62,756 nucleotides of DNA from G963555815 sp965249615 [NCBI: bacterium]. GTDB lineage: Bacteria; UBA8248; JACPRG01. Both the position numbers and the translations under genes were made by a program. This document shows, piece after piece, positions 25,053 to 33,898 of this stretch. The stretch is from assembly GCA_965249615.1 (NCBI GenBank), contig CBDFMI010000001.1, forward strand, positions 1 to 62,756. The letters run 5' to 3'. The stretch's first letter is position 1, and the number at the start of each line of letters is the position of its first letter. The notes beneath the pieces are model-generated. The model saw only the letters and a program-made list of their open reading frames with translations, was not told the DNA's origin and ran no database searches.

Positions 25053-25286
25053 TCAGTCCTCATCCTTTTCCCTCGAGGAGTGACGGAAAAGCCCGTGTTT
25101 TTCCTCAGGGAATGTAACGATCTCTTTTTCACGCCCCATCACATAGGAGGCGATAGCAAGAGCCCCTCCGACCACGAGGGCAATAGGGATGAGACCTTTT
25201 ACAAGGTGGAGCACAGAACCCCACCACATCACCAAGGCCCAGATCCCAAGCCCTAGGGCCACAATGCCGGCGACTATTCGCGTCAT
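25053..25286 (-). CDS. Small membrane protein with two predicted helices
   Basis: A 77-residue protein. Two hydrophobic segments (VAGIVALGLGIWALVMWWGSV and LIPIALVVGGALAIASYV) are separated by a short Lys-containing turn, followed by a charged cytoplasmic tail (REKEIVTFPEEKHG). The WW pair and spacing recall small MamI-like proteins annotated in some genomes, but I recall that pattern only loosely and do not assign it. No obvious operon partner: it lies between a radical SAM gene upstream of its 3' side and a glycosyltransferase. Codon pattern and hydrophobicity support it as real. Confidence 0.6.
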   Translation of the reverse strand: MTRIVAGIVALGLGIWALVMWWGSVLHLVKGLIPIALVVGGALAIASYVMGREKEIVTFPEEKHGLFRHSSREKDED

Positions 25287-25389
25287 AGAGCCTCATTGAA
25301 AATCCAAGACGCCTACAACTCTCCGGAAAGTCCCGGCCCAGGCATCTTAACATAACTCCCCGATTTTTTCACAACGGCGGGCCTGATGT

Positions 25390-26742
25390 TCAACTGAGGC
25401 TCCGGAGACCGCCGGAAGAGGGAACGTCTCTTAGGGGAGGCGGGAGGCTCCCCTGATAGATGGAAAGAAGCCGGGGGAGAATACGCTCCGGCGAGAAACG
25501 TTCCTCCAGGAGGGTGTGTCCCGCCCGGCCCATCTCGGCCGCCCGGACTGGGTCTTGCAGGAGGTCGGCGATCCGGTCCGCCAGCTCTCTTGGATCACCC
25601 GGCTTGACGACGAATCCCGTCACCTGATCCTCGATGACCTCGGGTATTCCTCCCACGCGGCTCCCCACCACCGGCTTGGACAGGCTCATGGCCTCGAGAA
25701 GCACACGGCCGAGGGGCTCTGGCCAGGTAGAAGGCAAGACCACGACACTTGAAATCGAGAACAGATCGATGACTTCCTTGTTAGAGAGCGGAGGGACGTG
25801 AAACAGGTTTCCACTCTCTCGATAGGAATCCGGAAAGGGGATAGCTGGATTGGGGGAACCCACCACGACGAAGAGGGCCTTGGGCACCTTTTGCATCACC
25901 AGGGGGATGGCCTCAAAGAGGATATGGGCCCCCTTCCCGAAGGAGATCTTCCCTGCTGCATATGTGACGAGGGGACGGCCCTCCGGGAGGCCGAGCCTGA
26001 TGTGGATCTCTTCGGAGGAGGAGGAGCGGGGAACCTGAGGCGGGGGAAGGTTGTACACCGCCACCATCCTGGAAGCGCACTCCGAGAAACCGCAATCGAG
26101 ATAGATTCGGCGGATCCCTTCGGTGATGGGGATAATCGTGTCCATGCGTCGAAGGCACCAGCGCCGAAGGAGGAGGTCCAGGCCTCGGTGGATCCCTCCG
26201 AGGAGAAATTTCATGCGGTCCAGTCGTCGAAGTTGGGGATGATTTCGCCTCTGAAAAGCAGTGAGGCACTGGAGGTAGTTCCTCGGACCACACCTGGAAG
26301 AGATAATCTCGCCAGGGAGAGCGCAGCCCTGGCCTCCCGTGCAAAGGGTGCTGGTGTCCCGAAGTGTCTGAAAGACTTTTAACCCGGCGAGGCGACCCGC
26401 CAGGAGGGACCCGACCGCTGAATAGGAGTTATGGGCGTGGAGGATTTCCAGGCCCTCTCGCCGGACGACCCACATCAGAAACAGGGCTTGATAGAGATAG
26501 TGGAGAGGATTCACCAGGAGAAGGCCCCGGGCCACCTGGCCTGGTTTCAGGCGCTGGGGGAAGGGGTAGCGGTGGATGAGGACCCCGTCTTCTACCTCCC
26601 TGGTCGCAGCCCCATAATTTGGCGTCACGACCACCACCTTGTGGCCCGAGGCGGAGAGGGCCCGGGCCAGCTGACGGGTGCTTTGGGCCGCGCCGCCGAC
26701 GGCAAAAGGTGGGTAGTCCTCAATAACGAGCCCGATGTTCAA
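25390..26742 (-). CDS. Glycosyltransferase, family 4 type
   Basis: A 450-residue GT-B enzyme. The N-terminus has DYPPFAVGGAAQSTRQLARALSASGHKVVVVTPNYG and LEILHAHNSYSAVGSLLAGRLAG. It carries an insertion with several Cys and Arg (CTGGQGCALPGEIISSRCGPRNYLQCL, interrupted here), typical of a subset of family 4 proteins. The donor domain has YAAGKISFGKGAHILFEAI and PEPLGRVLLEAMSLSKPVVGSRVGGIPEVI. It lies 27 bases after the sulfatase-flippase fusion gene and is likely in the same transcript as the phosphoramidate-type genes upstream. Confidence 0.92.
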   Translation of the reverse strand: MNIGLVIEDYPPFAVGGAAQSTRQLARALSASGHKVVVVTPNYGAATREVEDGVLIHRYPFPQRLKPGQVARGLLLVNPLHYLYQALFLMWVVRREGLEILHAHNSYSAVGSLLAGRLAGLKVFQTLRDTSTLCTGGQGCALPGEIISSRCGPRNYLQCLTAFQRRNHPQLRRLDRMKFLLGGIHRGLDLLLRRWCLRRMDTIIPITEGIRRIYLDCGFSECASRMVAVYNLPPPQVPRSSSSEEIHIRLGLPEGRPLVTYAAGKISFGKGAHILFEAIPLVMQKVPKALFVVVGSPNPAIPFPDSYRESGNLFHVPPLSNKEVIDLFSISSVVVLPSTWPEPLGRVLLEAMSLSKPVVGSRVGGIPEVIEDQVTGFVVKPGDPRELADRIADLLQDPVRAAEMGRAGHTLLEERFSPERILPRLLSIYQGSLPPPLRDVPSSGGLRSLS

Positions 26743-26769
26743 CTGGTAGTTTCTCCTTGGAACTCCGTC

Positions 26770-29421
26770 TCAGATCCTGGGCAGTGCGGGCTCGCGGGGG
26801 CTTTCCTCCCGTGCCCATCTCGAAAAGAGGCGGTGGACTTCTATCCCCTTTGCGATCACGGCCACGGCCTTGAAGGCGAGCATCCCCAGGGCGGCGGCCA
26901 TTCCCCCCAGTTGGCCCCCCATCCAGAAGGATATGATCAAGAGAGAGACTATCCCCGCCAATGTCCACCTCAGCTCGATGTCCATCCGCCCAATCGTAAG
27001 GAAGAAAGGCCCCTGGGGCATGGAGTAGGCCGCCGTGGCCGAGGCCAGGAGGATGATGAGATAGAGGGGGAAGGCCGCAAGGTAACTCCCGCCAGAGAAC
27101 CAGAGGAAGAAGACATATCCCGCCGGGACCAGGAGGATGGAAATCCCGCCGAGCGTCATGAGAGAGACTCTCGCGATCTTGCGATAAGTCTGGCGAAGGA
27201 ATTTTAAGCCCTGGACCCTGGCCTCCGGGAAGCGGCTTCGTGTATTGGTGATGAGCGGGCTAGCGAGGACCCGCGGGATGTTGGCGAGCCTGAGGGCCAC
27301 CGCGAACTGACCTGTCGCCGCCAGGCCGGCGAAGTGAGAGACCAAGACCACGGGGAGGTTCTCATAGATGCTGAAAAGCCCCTTGTTGACGTGGAAGGCC
27401 ATGTTGACCCTGAGATACTTGCGGCAGTCCTCCCAAAACCCCCGCTGGCGCCAGATCGTCGAAACGGATGAATAGGGAGGTTGTTTTCGCTTGGCATAGC
27501 CCTTGTAAGCCAGGAAGCCGTAGCCCGAGCCGACGATATAGGCCAGCACATTGGCCCAAATGGCACCTTGAACGCCAAAGCCAGCCACCACTGCCCCGAG
27601 GACGAGGGCGGATCGAACAAAGGCGTCGGCGAGGCCAAGGGCGGCATGGGCCTTCATCGCCCGAAGGCCAAGAAAAAAGAGGCTCGCAAAGAGGTAGAAG
27701 CTACTGGCCAGGTTCTGGAGCATGAGGATGATCACCAGGTGAGAGGGCAGGGTTGTTCCAAAGAGGAGCGAGGAGAGAGAGCCGATCAGAAGGGACCCCA
27801 CACCTAACAGGAGAAGGGAGAGGATCAGCTGACTCTTTAGGAAAAAAGCAAGGATCCTCCGGGCCTCCTCCCTCTTTCCCCGAAGGCGCGCATCCGAAAA
27901 GAAGACGACGGCAGTACTGAAGACTGGCGGCTGGACGAGCAGTTGGAGGACACCATAGACGGCAAAGGCAAGAGAGTAGAGGCCAAGGTCTGCCGCACCG
28001 AGGAGGGAGGCCAGGATAAGGAAGGTCAGCAGGCGGACGGCATTGGATACAATGTGAGCCCCTTCCAGGTAAAAAGAGTCTGTCACAAATTTTGTCCGAA
28101 AGGCTTCTGGGAAACGCATCGACAGTTTATTGAATGGAAATGGAAAGCGGGGCAGCTTGGATTTTTCTGCGGTCGCTCCTGAAGAGGTCTCTACGACCGA
28201 CCGCTCCAGGAGGCCCATCATCTCTTTCCTAAGGCGTCTTGTGACGTCGTGACGCTCCTTGGAGAGTTCTTTGGTTTCGTCGGGATCGCTCTGGATGTGA
28301 AAGAGGGAGGATTCCCCTGTCCTTCTGTTCCAGAGGTATTTCCATTCGCGGGAGCGGAGGGAGACCCACTCCCGCTCCCGCGCGAACCGGGTCTCGCTGA
28401 CGGCCAGAAGGTCGAGGCGCTCCACCTTCCCCTCCATGAGGGGAAGCAGGCTCACACCCTCGACGGGCCCTCCCGGTGGGGCTTTTAGAAGGTCGAGAAC
28501 CGTTGGGACGATGTCGATCCCCCGGACCATCTCCTCTATCTTCCTGGGGTGGCAACCCGGATAGCGGACGAGGAGTGGGACCCGGATCTCTACGTCATAG
28601 AGGGAGTGGCCGTGGGAGTGCCATTCACCGTGTTCCCCAAAGTTCATCCCGTGGTCCCCAAAGATGAAAATCAGATCCTGGGGCTTCAGGACTTCTAGAA
28701 CCGCCGGTAGGTGACGGTCCACGTGAGAGAGACGGCTGTCCCAGACCTCCCGGTTGTATCGGCGCTCGATGTTGATCCGCTTGGTGTTTTTCTCCTGAGA
28801 GACCTCCTGAATGTGGAGATCAGGCGGATCAGGGCATCGCCCGTGAATGTCGAGGTAGTGGATCACGGTGAAGTGGGGCGAGGGGGCCCTGGAGAGCCAA
28901 TTGAGGGCCGTCTCGTTCGTAAGGTGGGCCAGCCGGTAGCGGCCAGCCCGTGTGGCCGTGTCCTCAGGTTGGGCGGGGAGATATTCGTCAAACTCGCGGC
29001 TCAGGTCATCAAAGTGGCATCGCTTGCCCAGAAATCTCCAGCGGCTGAAAAAGTCTGCCCGATAGTTGAGGAATCCAAAGCGTGGGGCCCAGTACCCCTC
29101 CCACATCGAAAAGAGGGAGGGGACAAGGCAGGTCTGGTAACCGTGGGCCGAGAGATGGCGAGGAAGAGAGAGGAGTCGCTCATCCCAGTGGAAGTCCCAG
29201 ATATCCTTCACCCGGTCAAAGGCGCGGGTGTTGAGTCCCGTCAGGAAGGAGGAAAAGCTCATGTAAGTTGAAGAGGCCTGGGTGATCATGTTGGGGAGGT
29301 AGATGGCCTCTGACCGGAAGGCGTCGAGGTTTGGGGTCGGGGCGGCCTCCAGGCGGTCCGTTCGAAGCGAGTCAATCACGATGAAGATGACGTTTGGCTG
29401 TCTTTTCACATCCTGAGACAC
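26770..29421 (-). CDS. Fusion of a sulfatase/phosphotransferase-fold domain with a Wzx-like flippase
   Basis: An 883-residue two-part protein. Residues 1-390 have the alkaline-phosphatase/sulfatase fold: FIVIDSLRTDRL (metal Asp17), ITQASSTYMSFSSFLTGL at the nucleophile site with Thr52 where sulfatases have Cys/Ser, and FIFGDHGMNFGEHGEWHSHGHSLYD (metal Asp-His). Residues 440-860 form about 12-14 membrane helices of the MOP polysaccharide-export family (LLTFLILASLLGAADLGLYSL, GQFAVALRLANIPRVLASPL). Lack of the cysteine argues against a formylglycine sulfatase and leaves a phospho-transferase or phosphatase possible. It follows the nucleotidyltransferase gene by 136 bases. Such a fusion is unfamiliar to me. 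The frame is continuous and hydrophobicity changes sharply at the join. Confidence 0.85.
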   Translation of the reverse strand: MSQDVKRQPNVIFIVIDSLRTDRLEAAPTPNLDAFRSEAIYLPNMITQASSTYMSFSSFLTGLNTRAFDRVKDIWDFHWDERLLSLPRHLSAHGYQTCLVPSLFSMWEGYWAPRFGFLNYRADFFSRWRFLGKRCHFDDLSREFDEYLPAQPEDTATRAGRYRLAHLTNETALNWLSRAPSPHFTVIHYLDIHGRCPDPPDLHIQEVSQEKNTKRINIERRYNREVWDSRLSHVDRHLPAVLEVLKPQDLIFIFGDHGMNFGEHGEWHSHGHSLYDVEIRVPLLVRYPGCHPRKIEEMVRGIDIVPTVLDLLKAPPGGPVEGVSLLPLMEGKVERLDLLAVSETRFAREREWVSLRSREWKYLWNRRTGESSLFHIQSDPDETKELSKERHDVTRRLRKEMMGLLERSVVETSSGATAEKSKLPRFPFPFNKLSMRFPEAFRTKFVTDSFYLEGAHIVSNAVRLLTFLILASLLGAADLGLYSLAFAVYGVLQLLVQPPVFSTAVVFFSDARLRGKREEARRILAFFLKSQLILSLLLLGVGSLLIGSLSSLLFGTTLPSHLVIILMLQNLASSFYLFASLFFLGLRAMKAHAALGLADAFVRSALVLGAVVAGFGVQGAIWANVLAYIVGSGYGFLAYKGYAKRKQPPYSSVSTIWRQRGFWEDCRKYLRVNMAFHVNKGLFSIYENLPVVLVSHFAGLAATGQFAVALRLANIPRVLASPLITNTRSRFPEARVQGLKFLRQTYRKIARVSLMTLGGISILLVPAGYVFFLWFSGGSYLAAFPLYLIILLASATAAYSMPQGPFFLTIGRMDIELRWTLAGIVSLLIISFWMGGQLGGMAAALGMLAFKAVAVIAKGIEVHRLFSRWAREESPREPALPRI

Positions 29422-29557
29422 TCAGCCCGCTCCCCCCAGGGACCCCGGAATCCCCTGAGAATTCAGATTGTTAGGCTCTTAGGCCAATCCGCCAAAACGT
29501 CGAATCCTACACCTCGTGTCCGAGCTGATCAAGCCTTACTGAGAGGAGTCAAGAGCT

Positions 29558-30352
29558 CTAAGAGGTTAGGTTGCCATCACAGAAAAAGCGGGCTAACTCG
29601 CCTGTCTCTGCCCATCGACAGGCTTTTTCGTAATCCTCCGCCGTGTCGAATTCCAGCCATCCCCCTTCGATGCGGATCGGCGCGACCCGCTGTCCCGCAT
29701 CGATCATCTCCTGGAGCAGGTCCGTCATATAACCGGACTCGAACGACTTCGCGTTGCGCCACGCCCGGCCCGAAAACTCCGCCCTCGCCTTGTCATAGAT
29801 TTTCTTCAGTGCGGTCACGCCCCGGGTGGAGAATTTCAAGAGGCCTACGTAGCGACCGTCTATCTGGCTGGGCGGCGGGTTCGGTCGACCGATGTCGGTG
29901 ATCCTGCCGTCTTGGCCAATCGCAAGGCTTTCCAGGTCAGTGGCAGAATCCCCGTAACGCGCCATCCAATAGGGGCGCCAGGCTGTGTCCACTGTCACGC
30001 CGACGTCTACAGAGGCAGCCATGACCTCACGAAGCACCCGTCCCTCGAACAGGATGTCCGCGTAGGAGACCAGGACCGACCCTTCGAGTTCCTCTCGCGC
30101 GCACATCAAGGATTCTATCATGTTCGTGCTCTCGTAATTCTCATTCACGTAGAGGACGGTGCCCGGCAGATTCAGCTGGTCGGCCCGGTAGCCTCCCACC
30201 AGGACGACGCGCTCGATGCCACAGCGTTGGTAGGTTTCAATCTGGCGTTCCAGGAGAGTGGATCCTTGGAAGGAGAGCATCCCCTTAGGCAGATCGCGCG
30301 TGTAGTGTCCTAGCCGTTTGCCCATCCCCGCCGCCAGGATGATCGCTTTCAC
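29558..30352 (-). CDS. Nucleotidyltransferase, Cj1416-like (CTP:phosphoglutamine cytidylyltransferase candidate)
   Basis: A 264-residue sugar-nucleotidyltransferase fold. The signature AIILAAGMGKRLGHYTRDLPKGML binds NTP; VSYADILFEG carries the metal Asp; WLEFDTAEDYEKA closes the active site. It resembles LicC-type cytidylyltransferases. It is the third gene of a set that matches Campylobacter Cj1418-Cj1417-Cj1416 in family and order. Cj1416 joins CTP and L-glutamine phosphate to CDP-L-glutamine. From that context I infer the same reaction here. A phosphocholine or sugar-phosphate cytidylyltransferase is the alternative. It starts nine bases after the preceding gene ends. Confidence 0.82.
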   Translation of the reverse strand: MKAIILAAGMGKRLGHYTRDLPKGMLSFQGSTLLERQIETYQRCGIERVVLVGGYRADQLNLPGTVLYVNENYESTNMIESLMCAREELEGSVLVSYADILFEGRVLREVMAASVDVGVTVDTAWRPYWMARYGDSATDLESLAIGQDGRITDIGRPNPPPSQIDGRYVGLLKFSTRGVTALKKIYDKARAEFSGRAWRNAKSFESGYMTDLLQEMIDAGQRVAPIRIEGGWLEFDTAEDYEKACRWAETGELARFFCDGNLTS

Positions 30353-30361
30353 AGCCTCTGT

Positions 30362-31072
30362 CTAGATCTCCTTCCAGTAAAGCCTGTGGTCGCGAAACGC
30401 CGCCATGAGCCGCGCCGCAGCGGGATCGTCCGGTGGGCGCTCAGGATGGAATTGAACTCCCGCGATAGGATAGGCCGGATGATAAAACCCCTCCACAATG
30501 CCGGCCCTACGTTCGAGCGCAAAGGGTCTGAGGGGAGGCGCAAGCCCCTCCTCCACGATGACCTGATCGTGAAAGGAATTCGTCTCGATTGAGGATTGCT
30601 CCAGATAGGAGCGGGCATTTTCGTCCACGATCTCGACTGTATGCTTTGTGTCGGGCGGATGCCCCTCCTGTCCCAGTTGACGCTTCATGTCTTGGACGAG
30701 GCGCCCGCCGAAGTAGACATTAATGAACTGCATTCCTCTGCAAATGCCGAAGACGGGGATCTTTCGGCGGACTGCGAGATCGAGAAGGGCCCGCTCTGTT
30801 CGGTCACGGGAGAGAGAGACGTCGAGGGTCGTTACGGCATCTTCGCCGTATTCTGAAGGACTCACATCGTTCCCGCCCGTTAGAACGATCCCGTCGTATT
30901 GGGGGACACCGTTCAGAAATCCGTCCAACTCCTTGATCGCGTTGGAAATGGGCAGGGCCGAGATTCCGTGCCGTTCCAGGTACTCCACGTAATTGTTCTC
31001 GAGCGCGTCGCGAGGGTCGCCATGGGGGCCTCGCGTCTGTCGCTGAGAGACCAGGACCAACTTTCTCCCCAT
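30362..31072 (-). CDS. Class I amidotransferase-like hydrolase, Cj1417-like (gamma-glutamyl-CDP-amidate hydrolase candidate)
   Basis: A 236-residue glutamine-amidotransferase/peptidase C26 domain. The nucleophile elbow FGICRGMQ holds Cys111, and GVQFHPE supplies His209 and Glu211. LTGGNDVSPSEYGED is typical of gamma-glutamyl hydrolases. The start at 31072 (MGRKLVLVSQ) overlaps the stop of the upstream gene in ATGA; the longer frame to 31189 lies within that gene. In Campylobacter, Cj1417 releases cytidine diphosphoramidate and glutamate from CDP-L-glutamine. Same family, same order and same tight coupling support that role; a stand-alone gamma-glutamyl-GABA hydrolase is the fallback. Confidence 0.85.
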   Translation of the reverse strand: MGRKLVLVSQRQTRGPHGDPRDALENNYVEYLERHGISALPISNAIKELDGFLNGVPQYDGIVLTGGNDVSPSEYGEDAVTTLDVSLSRDRTERALLDLAVRRKIPVFGICRGMQFINVYFGGRLVQDMKRQLGQEGHPPDTKHTVEIVDENARSYLEQSSIETNSFHDQVIVEEGLAPPLRPFALERRAGIVEGFYHPAYPIAGVQFHPERPPDDPAAARLMAAFRDHRLYWKEI

Positions 31073-33522
31073 CAGACGACCTTGATTTGTCCCTTCTCGC
31101 AGTTGAGCACGATGGCCTTTGCTCCCAGCAAGCCTCGGTACATCTGCTCTCCGCAGCCGATAGCGGCGGGAAGGCCAAACTCGGCACACCGAATGGCCAT
31201 ATGCGACGCAACACCGCCGTATTTGGTGATCAGGCCGGAAATGGATTTCGTAAAAATCCAGTCGTATCCCGGATCGGCCTTCTCCACAAGGACGACCTTT
31301 GCCTTTAGAGCCCCCCCTTGAACCTTGACGTTTCCATCCAGAAGTGCCACTCGCCCCAACACGCTCTTGCGAGTGATAAAGTTGGGTTTCGACCGATGGT
31401 GTCTCATCACTTCAAGGTTGGCGTCTGAAAATAGTAGAGGGGGCAACGAAAACTGTTCGTCCCGAGCCTTTTTCCCCTGGTTCCGCCCGATGGTCCGTGA
31501 CCAATCCTCGAGGATAGCAGCCTTCCGGCTCTGGCGAGCCGCGCGCCTGAGGGCTGAGACATCCAGGTGGGCCAGCTCCTCCCGCGAGAGACCCAGTTCC
31601 TCTCCCGCCTGAGCGAGCAGCTCAAGCGCTTCGCTCAGATTCTTCGTAAACTCGAACTTGATTCTTTCTCTCGCCTCGAACGTCGCCTTTATGAAGCCCA
31701 ACAATTCTTCTGGCCCACAAGGGAGGGAGTGACGACTGAGCATCCGTCCAATCTGTGTGTGTACATGCGGCGCCAACTCAAACGCCTTGGAAGGCCCACG
31801 CGATTTGCTCGAACACAGGCCATCACCCTCAAAAAAGCCAGGAATTCTATCGTAGCGGGGCGAACAGATATCGTAGGTCCCAGGCCGCAGGTGCCCATAT
31901 CGCTGCATAAACACCTTCCGGCTCATGCTTTTCGCAAGAACCGCCTGGAAGCTGTCGCTCATCTCCTGGGCCACGGTATAAACCCGCCCCATGAAATCGT
32001 CATCCACACCTGCATCGGCCAAACTTCCCAAGAGAGCTCGTCCCATGAAGGCCATTCGAGCCACTCTGGAGAAGGGGAGTGTCCCGAAGCGTTTGCAGTT
32101 GTCGAGAAGTTTCAAGCTGGCACCGACGAAGCGACTCACCTTTCCCTTGCTGCTGTCTTCGGCCTCTAACGTGGCCAAGATCTCTTTCCGTTTTTTCTCC
32201 ATCACGCTGCAGTCAGCCTCGGCTTCCCGAAGGAGTTCTGGCGCGTCCCTCAAGACTTGAGCCGTCAGGCACCTGAGCGCCTCGAGGAGCGTTTCGCACT
32301 CACGTTTTTCAAAGCCGGCTCGCCTTAGCTCTTGAAGGCGTCGAGGTAGAGAAAAGTGATAGCAGTTGTCGACGACCTCAAACTCCACTTTGTCATGAAG
32401 CTCGGGATGCTCCCGAAGCACCTCAATGTAGTGGCAGACCAAATGCTTCCGGAGACCCTTTGGAAGTCCCGCCGGCAGTAATGCGTTGAACGTGGCCCGG
32501 ATATCGATGTAGGGCTTTCCCCCGAACTCCGCCAGGAGAGGCGCCGGGCCCACTTTCTCGTAGCCGACCCTCTCGAGGGCCTTGTGCCACACACTGTCGG
32601 TAATTAAATGTTTGTAAAGTGATATGGCCAACGCTCCAGGCCTGTCTCCGAGCATCTCTGCCGGGTTCCAGAAGGCCATGTCGCTGAAAACCGTCGTCTT
32701 GCCTGCCAAATGGGCGACGGGGCGGGCGCGCCTCCGGAATAGCTCCCTCAGACGCCCTAGCTGGAGTGTGAATTTCTTTGAATCAGCTGGCGCTCTCCCA
32801 TCCGACAGCACCAGCGGGCGAACCTGAAAGACCACAACTCGATCGCTTGCGTCGATGCAGAACTCAATGCCCAAAGGCGTGTTCCGAACGATTTCCTCCA
32901 GCTCGCGAACCGCCTTCAGGAGGGACCGCCACTCGGCCGGCCAACGCTCGGGAGGACATCCACGGAATACTTCGACCGTATCCGACTCGAGGCCCCCTGT
33001 GACGCTCTCGGTCTGCCCCGTCCGGTCGTCATAGTTGATGATGTAGTAGGAAGAACCCGTTCTGGGGTTGCGTGTGAACACGACACCGCTGCTTTGTACG
33101 TCTTGAACGTGGGGTTGGACCAGGACCTGATTGGCCGGACTATCGCTCTCCTTCTTGGAGTAGGAACTGATGACACGTTCGATTACCGCCTGCAGTACAG
33201 CCGGACGTTGGGTGGAAATGTTCAGCTCGGTCCGAAATGCCCCCGCCTGGGAAGAATGGTAGGTGTCTTCGTTCACCACCGAGCTTCGCACGACCACACG
33301 CTCTCGGCCGAACTCCTCCCGGATTTGCTTCAACACCCTAACGGGGTTCTCCTGCCAATCGCCGACGTGGAAAGTGAAAATCCTCTCAATGCGGGAATTC
33401 TTGAGAAGAGGGCGGAGAGATCGGAGGGTGTTGGCTTTGGTCGACAGGACTAAATGCTTGGGTGCCCTATCGAGCCTGTGATCTGCTCTCCTTGCTGTTC
33501 TCTGCATCGCCTTGACGGCCAT
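31072..33522 (-). CDS. PEP-synthase-like kinase, Cj1418-like (L-glutamine kinase candidate)
   Basis: An 816-residue protein of the PEP-utilising enzyme family. An N-terminal ATP-grasp domain (about 45-260) has ERVVVRSSVVNEDTYHSSQAGAF, VLVQPHVQDVQSSGVVFTRNP and GIEFCIDASDRVVVFQVRPL. A long helical middle follows. The C-terminal swivelling phosphohistidine domain has ITKYGGVASHMAIRCAEFGLPAAIGCG with the likely catalytic His774. No PEP/pyruvate barrel is seen, which fits L-glutamine kinase (Cj1418), where glutamine accepts the phosphate. It is first in the three-gene set. A divergent XRE-type regulator lies 376 bases upstream. Confidence 0.85.
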   Translation of the reverse strand: MAVKAMQRTARRADHRLDRAPKHLVLSTKANTLRSLRPLLKNSRIERIFTFHVGDWQENPVRVLKQIREEFGRERVVVRSSVVNEDTYHSSQAGAFRTELNISTQRPAVLQAVIERVISSYSKKESDSPANQVLVQPHVQDVQSSGVVFTRNPRTGSSYYIINYDDRTGQTESVTGGLESDTVEVFRGCPPERWPAEWRSLLKAVRELEEIVRNTPLGIEFCIDASDRVVVFQVRPLVLSDGRAPADSKKFTLQLGRLRELFRRRARPVAHLAGKTTVFSDMAFWNPAEMLGDRPGALAISLYKHLITDSVWHKALERVGYEKVGPAPLLAEFGGKPYIDIRATFNALLPAGLPKGLRKHLVCHYIEVLREHPELHDKVEFEVVDNCYHFSLPRRLQELRRAGFEKRECETLLEALRCLTAQVLRDAPELLREAEADCSVMEKKRKEILATLEAEDSSKGKVSRFVGASLKLLDNCKRFGTLPFSRVARMAFMGRALLGSLADAGVDDDFMGRVYTVAQEMSDSFQAVLAKSMSRKVFMQRYGHLRPGTYDICSPRYDRIPGFFEGDGLCSSKSRGPSKAFELAPHVHTQIGRMLSRHSLPCGPEELLGFIKATFEARERIKFEFTKNLSEALELLAQAGEELGLSREELAHLDVSALRRAARQSRKAAILEDWSRTIGRNQGKKARDEQFSLPPLLFSDANLEVMRHHRSKPNFITRKSVLGRVALLDGNVKVQGGALKAKVVLVEKADPGYDWIFTKSISGLITKYGGVASHMAIRCAEFGLPAAIGCGEQMYRGLLGAKAIVLNCEKGQIKVV

Positions 33523-33898
33523 CTTCCGAATGCTTGGGTTGTCAGGGATTTCTGCTTCGCCCCCCGCTCCCTTCAGTCTCTAGGGACCTGATACCTTACA
33601 CCTTGGGGGGGTTGGCTTCCAGGCCATTAGTGCTGCAAGCCTCTCAAAGAACGAGATCCTGAATCCCTCCAACCACCGGGTCAAGCCCTTCCCATGCAAG
33701 ACGCGTTCAAGTCTACAGGGGGGGATGTTTTTTCGGGCCCCTCTCTTTGGTTGCGGGGTCTCTTCATGCGCGGTACGTGGAGGCCGCCAATGGTGACGAG
33801 TAAATTGGCTAGGCTTGCCCGTTGGCAGTAGAATGGTGTGGTTGGATTCAAGCAACAGCCTGGATAAAAGGTGTAGGAGAGGAGCGGAGGCTGGCGAG
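33523..33898. other. Divergent promoter region of the phosphoramidate-type operon and XRE gene
   Basis: A 376-base spacer. For the plus-strand regulator a plausible promoter is TTGGCT (33805-33810) and TAGAAT (33829-33834) at 18 bases. For the minus-strand operon I see no clear -35/-10, only GGAAG just before the start codon. A 91-codon minus frame at 33580-33855 has no conserved character and is rejected. No RNA or repeat is visible. Confidence 0.4.

Noticed and set aside
33580-33855. 91-codon minus-strand frame in the spacer upstream of the glutamine-kinase-like gene
   Set aside because: No ribosome binding site, no hydrophobic or motif pattern, and it covers the likely promoter of the XRE gene.
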